A DNA stretch of 37,563 nt, from positions 1 through 37,563 of the IMG/VR virus record IMGVR_UViG_3300014838_000662, one strand, 5' to 3'. A program made the position numbers and the translations under genes. Positions 6,767 through 14,883 of this stretch are shown in pieces. Source of the DNA: a virus. Under the pieces are notes generated by a model. That model searched no databases. It saw only the letters and a list, made by a program, of their open reading frames with translations, and was not told the DNA's origin. Positions within the stretch are counted from its first letter, which is position 1, and each line of letters starts with the position of its first letter.

Positions 6767-7356
6767 ACCTGAATGGATTTAGTGTTTAATCGCTTTGCTG
6801 GACAGCCGTATGTCGGTGTTGTCTTATGGCATGGCTCGCACAAAGTAATGCCGTTTGATACATCAAAGCGCAAAGCTGGGAATAGGGCAAACGGTCTAAT
6901 GTGGTGTGGATTGAGCCGTCCCCCTACCTGTCCGCAGAACTGGCAAGTGTATTTGTCGCGAGCGTAGACTGCAATCCTCCAGACTCGATACTCCATGCGG
7001 CGGCGCCATAGTTTGCTTTCGTCTGTCTTACGGGGTTTTCCGTTCGCGCGTTGCGTGGCGCTCATCTTTGCAATTGTTTCCGGGGAGTGGCGGTAGCCTT
7101 TTCGAGCAGCGACGCGTTTTGCGATCAACTCTTGAGACTGTGTCTTTCCTAATTGCCGAAGCGACATCTTTCTGCGAGTTTCGAGTGAGAAGCGTCTTCC
7201 CACCTGAGCTTCACTAATCTTTCTGTTTCGTTCCGGGGAATAAATCGACGCAACGAACACTCCTCGCTTACTATCGCTGATTTTTCGTCTCATCTCTAGT
7301 GAAACGATATGGCCCTTGGCGAAAGGCTTTCCGCGTGGTTTCATTTTCATCAGCAT
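6763..7356 (-). CDS. NUMOD3-repeat HNH homing endonuclease
   Basis: 197 residues. Three consecutive NUMOD3-like DNA-binding repeats (SPERNRKISEAQVG, SLETRRKMSLRQLGK, SPETIAKMSATQRA) occupy about 40-110, followed by an HNH nuclease with CQFCG, NPHHIRPF and LCEPCHK. This domain order is typical of GIY/HNH homing enzymes of phage introns and free-standing mobile genes. It sits inside a split gene for a large internal virion protein, overlapping the upstream stop by 7 bases and the downstream start by 4. The ATG at 7350 is an alternative start with a tighter TGATG coupling. The C terminus (KSIQV) runs directly into the next gene. Confidence 0.9.
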   Translation of the reverse strand: MLMKMKPRGKPFAKGHIVSLEMRRKISDSKRGVFVASIYSPERNRKISEAQVGRRFSLETRRKMSLRQLGKTQSQELIAKRVAARKGYRHSPETIAKMSATQRANGKPRKTDESKLWRRRMEYRVWRIAVYARDKYTCQFCGQVGGRLNPHHIRPFALFPALRFDVSNGITLCEPCHKTTPTYGCPAKRLNTKSIQV

Positions 7357-8990
7357 TCGATCGACGAAATAAAACTGCCCCAGTCGCGTGGCCGCGCACT
7401 CGCCTTTTTAATCTCTCCGGTCACGTCGCCCGCAACCTTGTCGCGCAGAACATCGACGCTCTTTCCGCCGTTCTTGTTCTGAACGTTTCTCTCGCGGGTC
7501 GATTGAACGTCTTTGATCTTGTCCACCGGGGATTCGGGATCTCGCTCTCCTGCGAATCGAAGTTCCTGAGCGTGAACGCTCGACTCCGAAGTAATGGGAG
7601 ATGATGCGAGCTTTTGGAGAAGATCTGCGTCGCCGGTCTTCATGGCAAAATCTTCCATGCCTTTGAGGAACATCGTCGGACTCATGCCATCCGGGAGTTT
7701 TTGAGTGGTCACCGCATCACGTGCGGCCGCTTCGTTATTTGTGATGAAGTCTGCAACCTTGCTCGCCTGGTCTTTGACGTTCTTTCCTTCAAACCCTGCG
7801 AGGTTCTCGAATTTGTCAGTCAGTCCCTTCGCAATGGCGTTGGCTTCGATGCTTTTTGCTATACCGCTTGTCTTGTTGGGTGGTGGCGGCTCGCTCGTGG
7901 AGGGAGTTGTCTCAGCCGGCGCTGTGCTTTCTGTGGGTTCTTTCGGAGCCGGGATAGTGTCCGGACTAGATTTTGCATCTGTGGTAGGTGATGGCGGTGT
8001 TGTTTGTGGCTGATTGTTTGTGGCAGGCTCCTCGTTAGGTTCTGCCGACACATCGGGATTACCGGAAGTCTGCGGTTTGCTCGCCGGAGAATTTGGATTG
8101 GCTTTCGCTTCGGCCGCAACCTCCTGCGCTTTGTTCACGATCGTCTGAGCGTCTTCGGGGCCAAAGTGTTTGCTCAACATATCCATCACATCAGGTGCAA
8201 CGTATTTCCCCGCGATGATCTGGCCTGCGAGAGTTGAAACCGCGCGGATGCCCGGCTCAAGATTTGCTTTGGCCTCGTCAGAGATCGGTAATGCCTTTAA
8301 CGCGCCGACGCCAACGTCGCCGCTCGCGTCTCCGAGTGCGGAGAACGGAACATTGAAAAGAAGTTTGGTGATGTCTCCGACGATAGGAATTTTATTCGCC
8401 ACATTGAACCACGTCGTGATCGGCGTGAGCGCGCCGCCTGCAAGAGTGGTCGCGGCTTGCAGTCCGTTGCTCACATCCTGACTCGCGGGCGCACCACTCT
8501 TTATTCCGGTGATGAAGTTCTTCACCGTGTCATTGAACGCGTTGCTCGCGGTCATTACGTCGGTGTACGGAGTTTCAACAATTTGCTTCAGAGAGCTTCC
8601 GAGTGCGAGGGGGTTGGTCTGAAGATCGGCGAGGGACTGGGTAAGCTCGGGAGCGTATTTCAAAAGATCTCCTCCGGCTTTGTCTTTTAAGGTCTCTGGC
8701 CCTGGCGGGAGAGTTGAGGGAACCGGAGTATTCTTTGGAATCGGAATAGGGGCTGTGGGAGCGCCGGTAGTGGTGGTTTGGGCGTTTACGGGGGCGAGAG
8801 GGGCGGCTAGGGTAGAAGCAGGCGCTACGGGCGCAATAGGAGCAACGGCGGGGGTATTAGCGGGCGCTGATGGAGCTTTGCCAGTCAAGACACCGGCAAA
8901 AGCATTCCCGCTTTGCGGCGCGGCAACGCTGGGCGCTGGGGAGGCCGCTGGTGCGTTGCCTGTGAGGATGCCAGCAAAAGGATTAGACAT
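7350..8990 (-). CDS. Internal virion protein, N-terminal part
   Basis: 546 residues. The N terminus repeats an 11-residue motif: NPFAGILTGNAP near residue 3 and NAFAGVLTGKAP near 29, then a long alanine/proline/threonine-rich linker. A helical middle region (about 110-290) follows, then a second proline/threonine/serine-rich linker (about 300-375) and a helical C terminus ending RPRDWGSFISSIEC. Low-complexity linkers and helical blocks suit an internal head protein that is threaded out during ejection. The upstream neighbour (8992-9978) is 1 base away. The protein is probably the front half of a gene interrupted by the HNH insertion. Confidence 0.6.
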   Translation of the reverse strand: MSNPFAGILTGNAPAASPAPSVAAPQSGNAFAGVLTGKAPSAPANTPAVAPIAPVAPASTLAAPLAPVNAQTTTTGAPTAPIPIPKNTPVPSTLPPGPETLKDKAGGDLLKYAPELTQSLADLQTNPLALGSSLKQIVETPYTDVMTASNAFNDTVKNFITGIKSGAPASQDVSNGLQAATTLAGGALTPITTWFNVANKIPIVGDITKLLFNVPFSALGDASGDVGVGALKALPISDEAKANLEPGIRAVSTLAGQIIAGKYVAPDVMDMLSKHFGPEDAQTIVNKAQEVAAEAKANPNSPASKPQTSGNPDVSAEPNEEPATNNQPQTTPPSPTTDAKSSPDTIPAPKEPTESTAPAETTPSTSEPPPPNKTSGIAKSIEANAIAKGLTDKFENLAGFEGKNVKDQASKVADFITNNEAAARDAVTTQKLPDGMSPTMFLKGMEDFAMKTGDADLLQKLASSPITSESSVHAQELRFAGERDPESPVDKIKDVQSTRERNVQNKNGGKSVDVLRDKVAGDVTGEIKKASARPRDWGSFISSIEC

Positions 8991-8991
8991 A

Positions 8992-9978
8992 TTAATTCAA
9001 CCCAGCGTAATGTTGGGTCGGGTCTTTTGTATTTGCGAACGACTTATAGTTCGAGACAAAAGTTGACTCTGAGTAACCTGCGGCCATCCACTCGTTCAAG
9101 GCGTTCTGCCAATCTTCGGGGCTGACTTTTCCATCGTCTTTCGAAGTGCCGTGGTTTGCTCCTCCGGTAAGACCGCTCATAATTCCTCCTATTTTGGTGA
9201 TGGCGTCTGATGTCGGCTTTCCACCACCCGTCGCGGCTGGATTCTTTCCCGGAAGGATCTGATCGAATGTCTGAGTGGTCGGATTCCAGGTGTAGGTTGC
9301 TCCGCTTGCTCCCTTGATGGTCTTCGGCGCGGTGTTCGCGGCTTTCGTCGTGGCAGTGTTCTGCGCGGCCAATGTCTTGGCTTGGCTTTCAAGCGCGGCC
9401 AGCTTGGCTTTATTCGCGGCGGTATTCGCGGTTCCGTCCGCAGTCTCGCGGGTTACGAGATCCTCAACCTCTTTCAGCTTGCTGGTGTATTCGTCCTGAT
9501 AGTTTTTAATGTCGGCCGTCGCAAGATCGGTGACGGTCTTATTCCTTCCAACGCGGGAGGCCTCATCAAGCCACGGATTGTCATTGATGTTGTTCGTCGC
9601 GGTTGCAAGGTCATTCTGGCGGCTCGTGATCGTGTTTTGGAGCGTATCAAGGCCTGCGGCAGAATAGGCCTTATTGTAAAGATCGGTCTCGCTTTCCGAA
9701 GGTGCGGCGGTGAGCTGAGTGACCGCGTCGTTATAGTCTTTGTACCCTAGGCTCTGGGCTACCTGATCTTGCGCGCTCGTGTCGGTGGCCGGCGTAGATG
9801 CGGGCGTGGAAGCGGGAGTGCTTGCCGGCGTCGCGGCCGGTGTCGTTGCCAGAATGGCATTCGGGGTGAGCTGTCCATTCGCTGCGTAGCTGAAGCCGGC
9901 CGGGATTGCGGACGTAGGCGTCTTGCCGGCGCCGTTCAGGGTTGGCGCGGGTGTCGTTACTGGTACTGGTGTGTTCAT
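8992..9978 (-). CDS. Putative internal virion protein
   Basis: 328 residues. It opens with proline/threonine-rich sequence and four ATPAST-type repeats (about 50-70). A coiled-coil helical region (about 75-215) follows, then a small domain ASGATYTWNPTTQTFDQIL and a C-terminal segment KDDGKVSPEDWQNALNEWMAAG that resembles a single EF-hand-like loop-helix. It lies between the tail adaptor and the two-part internal protein. No assignable catalytic motif. The role in the virion is inferred from position; I do not recognise a named family. Confidence 0.55.
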   Translation of the reverse strand: MNTPVPVTTPAPTLNGAGKTPTSAIPAGFSYAANGQLTPNAILATTPAATPASTPASTPASTPATDTSAQDQVAQSLGYKDYNDAVTQLTAAPSESETDLYNKAYSAAGLDTLQNTITSRQNDLATATNNINDNPWLDEASRVGRNKTVTDLATADIKNYQDEYTSKLKEVEDLVTRETADGTANTAANKAKLAALESQAKTLAAQNTATTKAANTAPKTIKGASGATYTWNPTTQTFDQILPGKNPAATGGGKPTSDAITKIGGIMSGLTGGANHGTSKDDGKVSPEDWQNALNEWMAAGYSESTFVSNYKSFANTKDPTQHYAGLN

Positions 9979-9981
9979 GGA

Positions 9982-10728
9982 TTAGAAGTTGCCGGTTGGC
10001 GTATCATACCGGGACGAGCGGCGAGTGTTGAACATATCCTGGGTATTGAAAAACGGGGTATTCTGCGGCATCTTGTCCGCTTTCCGTTCGCCCATCGGCT
10101 TCCATACCATATCCAACATTCCCATCGCGCGCGCTTCCTGATCTTTACCGCCGGCAATGTTCTGCTTTTTGTCGCTCAATAAAGCTTCGGAATAAGCGAG
10201 AAGAATGATCGCGTGGTTTCCGGAGTTCTCTTCGCTGTCGCTTGTCGGGGAGAAGGGGAGAAGGTCGGTTGTTTCCGCAAGGATAGGCGCGCGAAGCTTT
10301 CCGAAAATACTGTAGCTCTGTCCTGCTGAATAGGCGTTCGGATTCAGATAGTATTGCCGCGCGAACTCCGTCCAGATGAGCGATGTGTCGGTCGGGTAGT
10401 CCGAAAGCCACTTCATGTACTCAGAAAACATCCGTTTGCCGTTTCCAACTCCTAACCACGGAACGTTGTTCACGATCACAAGGAAAAGGCTTTCATCTTC
10501 AAAGGTCGCGGGGTAAGCCGTGGGAGTTGAGGAAGGAGTTCCCATCGTGCCTGTCACGACGCCTTCGGTGAACGTCCACGGCTTATAGTCCCACGCGCGC
10601 TTGACGGCGTTGTTAATGTAGCCGTCGATGTCGGCCTGGGAAAAGAGGTTGTTCGTTCCGGCGAGAACATCTGTGACGTTGGTATTCAGTTCTGAGCAGA
10701 GAGCAATTTCGGCTTCGCTAAGTTGCAT
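9982..10728 (-). CDS. Head-tail adaptor (T7 gp11-like)
   Basis: 248 residues, helical N terminus (LSEAEIALCSELNTNVTDVL...YINNAVKRAWDYKPWTF). Size, helix content with a central beta insertion, and position next to nozzle-like and internal-protein genes fit the gatekeeper/tail tubular A proteins of podoviruses, which bind the portal ring and start the short tail. It begins at 10728 after an A/C-rich leader (TAATCCCCTCACCC). A TATAAA near 10752-10757 could be an internal promoter, but no good -35 is seen. Confidence 0.65.
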   Translation of the reverse strand: MQLSEAEIALCSELNTNVTDVLAGTNNLFSQADIDGYINNAVKRAWDYKPWTFTEGVVTGTMGTPSSTPTAYPATFEDESLFLVIVNNVPWLGVGNGKRMFSEYMKWLSDYPTDTSLIWTEFARQYYLNPNAYSAGQSYSIFGKLRAPILAETTDLLPFSPTSDSEENSGNHAIILLAYSEALLSDKKQNIAGGKDQEARAMGMLDMVWKPMGERKADKMPQNTPFFNTQDMFNTRRSSRYDTPTGNF

Positions 10729-10780
10729 GGGTGAGGGGATTAATTTAAGTGTAAGGGGTTTTTATATTTTTGCTAGGGGG

Positions 10781-12295
10781 CTAAGCGAACTCCGTATTCG
10801 GTGCAATGACGTATGCGCCTGCCGCACCATCGCCACCAGTCTTTGCTCCAGAAGTTCCTGACGATGATCCATTGCTTCCCACACCTCCAACAGATGCTCC
10901 GCCACCGCCGCCCGCAACCGTATATCCACCAACTCCAAACACATTATTACCTCCTGTACCGCCGGAGACGTTGACTGTGCCGGTATTTGCAGTCAGAGAA
11001 TTGTAGTAAAGAACCAACAAACCGCCGCCTCCGCCGCCACCTCCTCCTTCTGCAAGCTGGTAGCTGGGGTTACCGACTCCGCTCGCTGTCCCATTTTGTC
11101 CTGCAACCGAAATACTCCCCGTGAAGTTCAGTAATCCTGCGCATTCAATGATCAGGGTAGGGCCGCCGTTGCCTCCTGTGCCGCCACTTCCATTTGTGAG
11201 TGATGAAGTCTGACAACTTCCGCCGCCTCCGCCGCCACCAATGAAAAGATAGGGGTACTTGCCGAAAATCTCGAATATGAAATTTACGAGCGTGAACGCG
11301 GCGGCGATTGCCCCGCCCACGCCGGTAGCGCTGCCAGCTCCACCGCCTAGTTTATATAGAAAAGAGTGTCCATCTGACGCGTTCGTTCCGTTCGAACTAT
11401 TGTTGCCGCCAACGGTCACGCCGACACCTCCGGCCGCGCCGCAACCACTCGCGTCGATATTTGGCGTTGCACTCGAAGTGATCGTGACATTGCCACTGCA
11501 CTTGATAACGATGACGGTTCCGCTCGCGTTGGGGTTGATGAATTTAATTTGCCCAGTGCCGGTAATCGAAATTGAGCTGTACTGTTTTGTGAAAGAAGCC
11601 GCACCTCCAAGGTCAATGGTGGTCGTGCCGCTTGAAACATTTAGCGCACCATCGGCTCCATTGCCGCCGAAATAGACTCCCGTCGCGCTTCCCGTGCCGG
11701 AGATCGTGATTGCGCCCGTCGATCCGCTCAACGAGATTCCCAAGCCAGCCGTAAGCGAAGTGACGCCACTCTGAGTAGCAGTCACCGTCACGGCTCCCGT
11801 CGCACCCGAGACTGTAACGCCTGTCCCTGCAACAATCGATGTAACACCGCTATTGGTTACCGTCGCAGCGCCGCTCGTAGTGGATACGCTAACGCCAGAT
11901 CCCGCTGCAACGGACGTGATTCCGGTGTTCGTTATAGTTACGGTGCCTGTCGAGCCTGAAAGAGAAATACCCGTTCCCGCGAGGACTGAAGTCACCCCAG
12001 CTCCTCCTCCTCCGCTGATGATCGGAAACTGATTCCACTGATTGTTGAAATAGAGATAGAGGAAATAATTGCTTCCGTCGAAAACGAATTGGATCTGCTC
12101 CTGGAAAGTCTGCGGAATGTAGGTCGGCGCGGCATTCACGCAAAGCTGAACGCTTTGAAGCTGGGTAAGAAGTGGAATGAACTCGGCGATCGAATCTGAT
12201 GTAGTTGAAGACGCCGACGTTTCTTCGTCCGTATCCGGGCTCTCCACTTGAACCGCTCCGCTTGCCTGTGCGGCTGTGTACTCTTGTTCCGTCAT
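10781..12295 (-). CDS. Glycine-rich receptor-binding adhesin
   Basis: 504 residues. After a helical N terminus (about 1-90) come four repeats of about 24 residues beginning GVTSV/GITSV and containing AGTG-x-SLSG-x-TG-x-xTITN (about 95-200), likely a beta-solenoid or triple-beta shaft. The C-terminal half is packed with glycine runs (GGGGGGGSCQT, GGTGGNGGPT, EGGGGGGGGGLL, GGGGGASVGG), the signature of the polyglycine type II helix tip found in gp38-type phage adhesins. It would recognise the host surface. It overlaps the nozzle gene by 4 bases and is one of the largest tail genes. Confidence 0.7.
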   Translation of the reverse strand: MTEQEYTAAQASGAVQVESPDTDEETSASSTTSDSIAEFIPLLTQLQSVQLCVNAAPTYIPQTFQEQIQFVFDGSNYFLYLYFNNQWNQFPIISGGGGAGVTSVLAGTGISLSGSTGTVTITNTGITSVAAGSGVSVSTTSGAATVTNSGVTSIVAGTGVTVSGATGAVTVTATQSGVTSLTAGLGISLSGSTGAITISGTGSATGVYFGGNGADGALNVSSGTTTIDLGGAASFTKQYSSISITGTGQIKFINPNASGTVIVIKCSGNVTITSSATPNIDASGCGAAGGVGVTVGGNNSSNGTNASDGHSFLYKLGGGAGSATGVGGAIAAAFTLVNFIFEIFGKYPYLFIGGGGGGGSCQTSSLTNGSGGTGGNGGPTLIIECAGLLNFTGSISVAGQNGTASGVGNPSYQLAEGGGGGGGGGLLVLYYNSLTANTGTVNVSGGTGGNNVFGVGGYTVAGGGGGASVGGVGSNGSSSGTSGAKTGGDGAAGAYVIAPNTEFA

Positions 12296-13986
12296 GTTTG
12301 TGTTGCACCGAGATCGTTGAATACCCAGTAATTCATCTGGAGTTCCAATGACAACCCTGTCGTGATGCTTTCAAGCACGACCTTGATGAGGAATTGTTTT
12401 CCCTTGATGCTGTTCACACTGAAGAAAAAGTTTTTGAGTTCTGCAAGACTTGAGAATGTCTGACGCTTGATGAGGGTGAAGGGCTGTACCTGGACGTTCA
12501 CGCCTTCGGCCGTGTTGTATGCAGGTCCCTGGTCGAGCGTCCATGTTTCATTGCTTAGGCCGTCGTTTGCAATCTCGGTGATGTGGGCGGAAAACCCGGC
12601 ATTCTGTCCTTCAAGGATCGTTACCTCGTCGCCCACCTTGGCGTCGAATGTTCCCGCGATGGTGGCATCGATCTTAATCTGGTTCGTATTGGAAAGCGCG
12701 CCGCTCGTCACTGCATGGCCCCAGAGCTGCCGTTTGAAGTTGTAGGCTTTGACTGACATCGTGAAGGTGAGCGGCTCGGCCTGGGTCGAAGAATTGAGGA
12801 CATTCATGTTGAGGATCACTGCCTCAAGGGTCTTGTCGGTCGGGCCGAAAAACGTTCTTTGATACTTGATTCTTCCCAATCCAAGCAGTTCCGAAACGAA
12901 CTGTGCGCGGGTCGGTGGAATCGAAGTGAGCTGTGCGATGTAATTCACGCCACCTGAGCTGTAGGAGACCACGATTCGATTGCTGTGCAGATCAACCGAA
13001 ACGGCGTTCATGAGGACGTTGAACGTCGCTCCGGTGTGGATGGGAACGAATGCCCATGCCTTTCTTGCGAGTGAATAGAGATAGAGCCCCGGTTTCTTTT
13101 TTCCATATTGGGTCACGTCTCCGGATGCGCTCGTCACGAGGAAGATCAGCACATCATTCATCAGCGCCGTTTGTTGTGGGAGTACCTGGGTGCTGTCGTA
13201 AGGATTGAATGCCATCGGGTCATCGAAGATGCCGGAGAATTCTTTGATCGATACTCCGTTGGTAATGATGAGCTGGCGGTCGGTCTTTACGATCCACTCC
13301 GCGCCGTAAGGCTGGATTGAAAGGATTTTGCCAGTGACCCATTTCCACGGATATTTTGAACGCGGAGAGTTGCCGTCCCAAACAATCAAAGCTCCTTGAT
13401 TGCCCATGTTCGCGCCGAGAAGAATACCCGTAGGGCCTTTACAAACCGCCGCAAGTGTCAGCTCTGTCGGGAGTGTAAATGCGGTATCGCTCCATGAACC
13501 GTCAGAGAATAAACACGCGACATTGTAGACATCTAAGACTATGACCAAGTCCTCGTACCAATCCATCGGATGCTGGCCGGATTGCAAGGTCTGAAACGTG
13601 TCGTTCCATGTCGTGCCATCGTACTTCCCCAGTTGGTTATTGGAAGAGCCGCACGCATAAAAAAGGTTCCCGTACTGGTCGGCCATCAATCCCGCGCCGT
13701 TGCCTCCGGGAGAGCGGACGTTCGAAAAGCTGAAGGAACCGGGCGATGATTCTTTCCAGATTTTGCCCGCATCATCCTGCACGTAAAGCACGCCGTTTAA
13801 ATAAGCGTGATGGAGGACTGAACCGAGTGTCGGGATTCCATCGCTCCCGGCCTTGTACACAAGCGAAAACATCGTCCCCGCGCCGAATAGGGATGGAAAG
13901 AGGTTTTGAGAATAAAAATGCGTCCCAGTGATCGGTTCGTCGGAAAAGCCTTCATATGCGCCGAATGGGACTGTGCGGACTGCCAT
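12292..13986 (-). CDS. Tail nozzle-like protein (beta-propeller)
   Basis: 564 residues rich in beta strands, with blade-like repeats such as GTTWNDTF, DGSWSDTAF, WKWVTGKILSIQ and KAWAFVPI that suggest a propeller. The C-terminal third (from about 400) reads like an immunoglobulin or jelly-roll domain (AYNFKRQLWGHAVTSG). T7 gp12 and related nozzles have a propeller core and occupy this place between adaptor and fibre genes. The sequence itself shows no decisive family motif, so the name rests on fold impression and order. Start ATG at 13986, no Shine-Dalgarno sequence. Confidence 0.55.
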   Translation of the reverse strand: MAVRTVPFGAYEGFSDEPITGTHFYSQNLFPSLFGAGTMFSLVYKAGSDGIPTLGSVLHHAYLNGVLYVQDDAGKIWKESSPGSFSFSNVRSPGGNGAGLMADQYGNLFYACGSSNNQLGKYDGTTWNDTFQTLQSGQHPMDWYEDLVIVLDVYNVACLFSDGSWSDTAFTLPTELTLAAVCKGPTGILLGANMGNQGALIVWDGNSPRSKYPWKWVTGKILSIQPYGAEWIVKTDRQLIITNGVSIKEFSGIFDDPMAFNPYDSTQVLPQQTALMNDVLIFLVTSASGDVTQYGKKKPGLYLYSLARKAWAFVPIHTGATFNVLMNAVSVDLHSNRIVVSYSSGGVNYIAQLTSIPPTRAQFVSELLGLGRIKYQRTFFGPTDKTLEAVILNMNVLNSSTQAEPLTFTMSVKAYNFKRQLWGHAVTSGALSNTNQIKIDATIAGTFDAKVGDEVTILEGQNAGFSAHITEIANDGLSNETWTLDQGPAYNTAEGVNVQVQPFTLIKRQTFSSLAELKNFFFSVNSIKGKQFLIKVVLESITTGLSLELQMNYWVFNDLGATQT

Positions 13987-14252
13987 TAAGGGAGATTCTT
14001 ATGCCTAAATAATCCGATCATTTCAAATATTGCGGTGATGGCGGCGGCGACGGCTCCAAGAACCATGATGGTCTTGATAATTGCCTTGCCGGTCATGGTG
14101 ACAGGTACGAAGACGCTGTACATCTCTTCGAGTTGCTTCTTCATGCCCATACTGCCGTTTGAATCACCGTTGATAGCGGCGTGAAGCTCAAGGATTGCGT
14201 CCTCGTATTTCTTATGATCGTTTTGGTTCTTTTGCCAGAGTTGGTCGTCCAT
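13986..14252 (-). CDS. Small coiled-coil membrane protein
   Basis: 88 residues starting MDDQLWQKNQNDHKKYEDAI. The first half is a hydrophilic helix; residues about 60-80 (KTIMVLGAVAAAITAIFEMI) form one membrane helix, followed by LFRHKNLP. The plan, a short coiled coil then a transmembrane helix and basic tail, resembles XhlA-type holin partners and some spanins. It shares a base with the nozzle start. The longer frame to 14285 is rejected because its extra residues are a G-rich repeat translated from a hairpin region. Confidence 0.55.
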   Translation of the reverse strand: MDDQLWQKNQNDHKKYEDAILELHAAINGDSNGSMGMKKQLEEMYSVFVPVTMTGKAIIKTIMVLGAVAAAITAIFEMIGLFRHKNLP

Positions 14253-14305
14253 TATTGAAAGGGTCTGGCCGCCCCCCCGCTTCATGCGAGGGAGAGGCCA
14301 AACGA

Positions 14306-14806
14306 TTAGAGCGTCGAGAACTGCGGGAAGAATTCGCCGACAGTGTTGATGTACACCGCGTTCGGTACAACGGTCGCATCGTCGAGGTTGGTGGTACCTC
14401 CTACGAAGTTTCCGGTGCCGGTCGGGTTGATGATCACAAAGCCGAGAACTACTTCGCCGTCGCCAGTCGTCGGGAAGACGACTGCGCCGAGCGTTGCACC
14501 TGCCGTACCCATGTAGGTCTTGGTTGTGCCAGAAGCATTGACCGTAAAGACGAACACGTTGAACGTTGCGTTTGTTACCGTTCCGACAAGTGCCGGAAGG
14601 TCAGCCGCCGCGAGTTTGACGAGGGTAGTATCGCCAGCGATCGCGTAAGCAGTCGAGCCGGTCTTTGCGAGCGCGGAAGACGCGCCGTGAATCGCCAAAG
14701 CACCAGAAACGAGCAACGTGTTAAGCGTTGAGCGCTGGAGTTTGTCGAACAGGGTCGAGAGTTCACCTTCGGTATTGGGGAAGTTGATTGATTTTGTTCG
14801 TGCCAT
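14306..14806 (-). CDS. Putative head decoration protein
   Basis: 166 residues, N-terminal helix (MARTKSINFPNTEGEL) followed by an all-beta region (TVTNATFNVFVFTVNASGTTKTYMG...TTGDGEVVLGFVIINPTG). It lies directly after the coat protein in transcription order, the usual place of decoration, head-fibre or stabiliser proteins. No named family is recognised. The leader TTTCAATCAA lacks a Shine-Dalgarno sequence. Confidence 0.5.
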   Translation of the reverse strand: MARTKSINFPNTEGELSTLFDKLQRSTLNTLLVSGALAIHGASSALAKTGSTAYAIAGDTTLVKLAAADLPALVGTVTNATFNVFVFTVNASGTTKTYMGTAGATLGAVVFPTTGDGEVVLGFVIINPTGTGNFVGGTTNLDDATVVPNAVYINTVGEFFPQFSTL

Positions 14807-14842
14807 TTGATTGAAATGGTTGATTGACGACCTTTATTTGTT

Positions 14843-14875
14843 CTAAAGGGGCCGTTCACAAGACGACCCCTTTAG
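14843..14875 (-). terminator. Hairpin after the coat gene (attenuator-like)
   Basis: CTAAAGGGG (14843-14851) and CCCCTTTAG (14867-14875) form a perfect 9-bp stem with a 15-base loop. No T-run follows on either strand, so it is more likely a partial attenuator or mRNA-stabilising hairpin downstream of the coat gene than a full terminator. Confidence 0.5.
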
Positions 14876-14883
14876 CATTGGCG

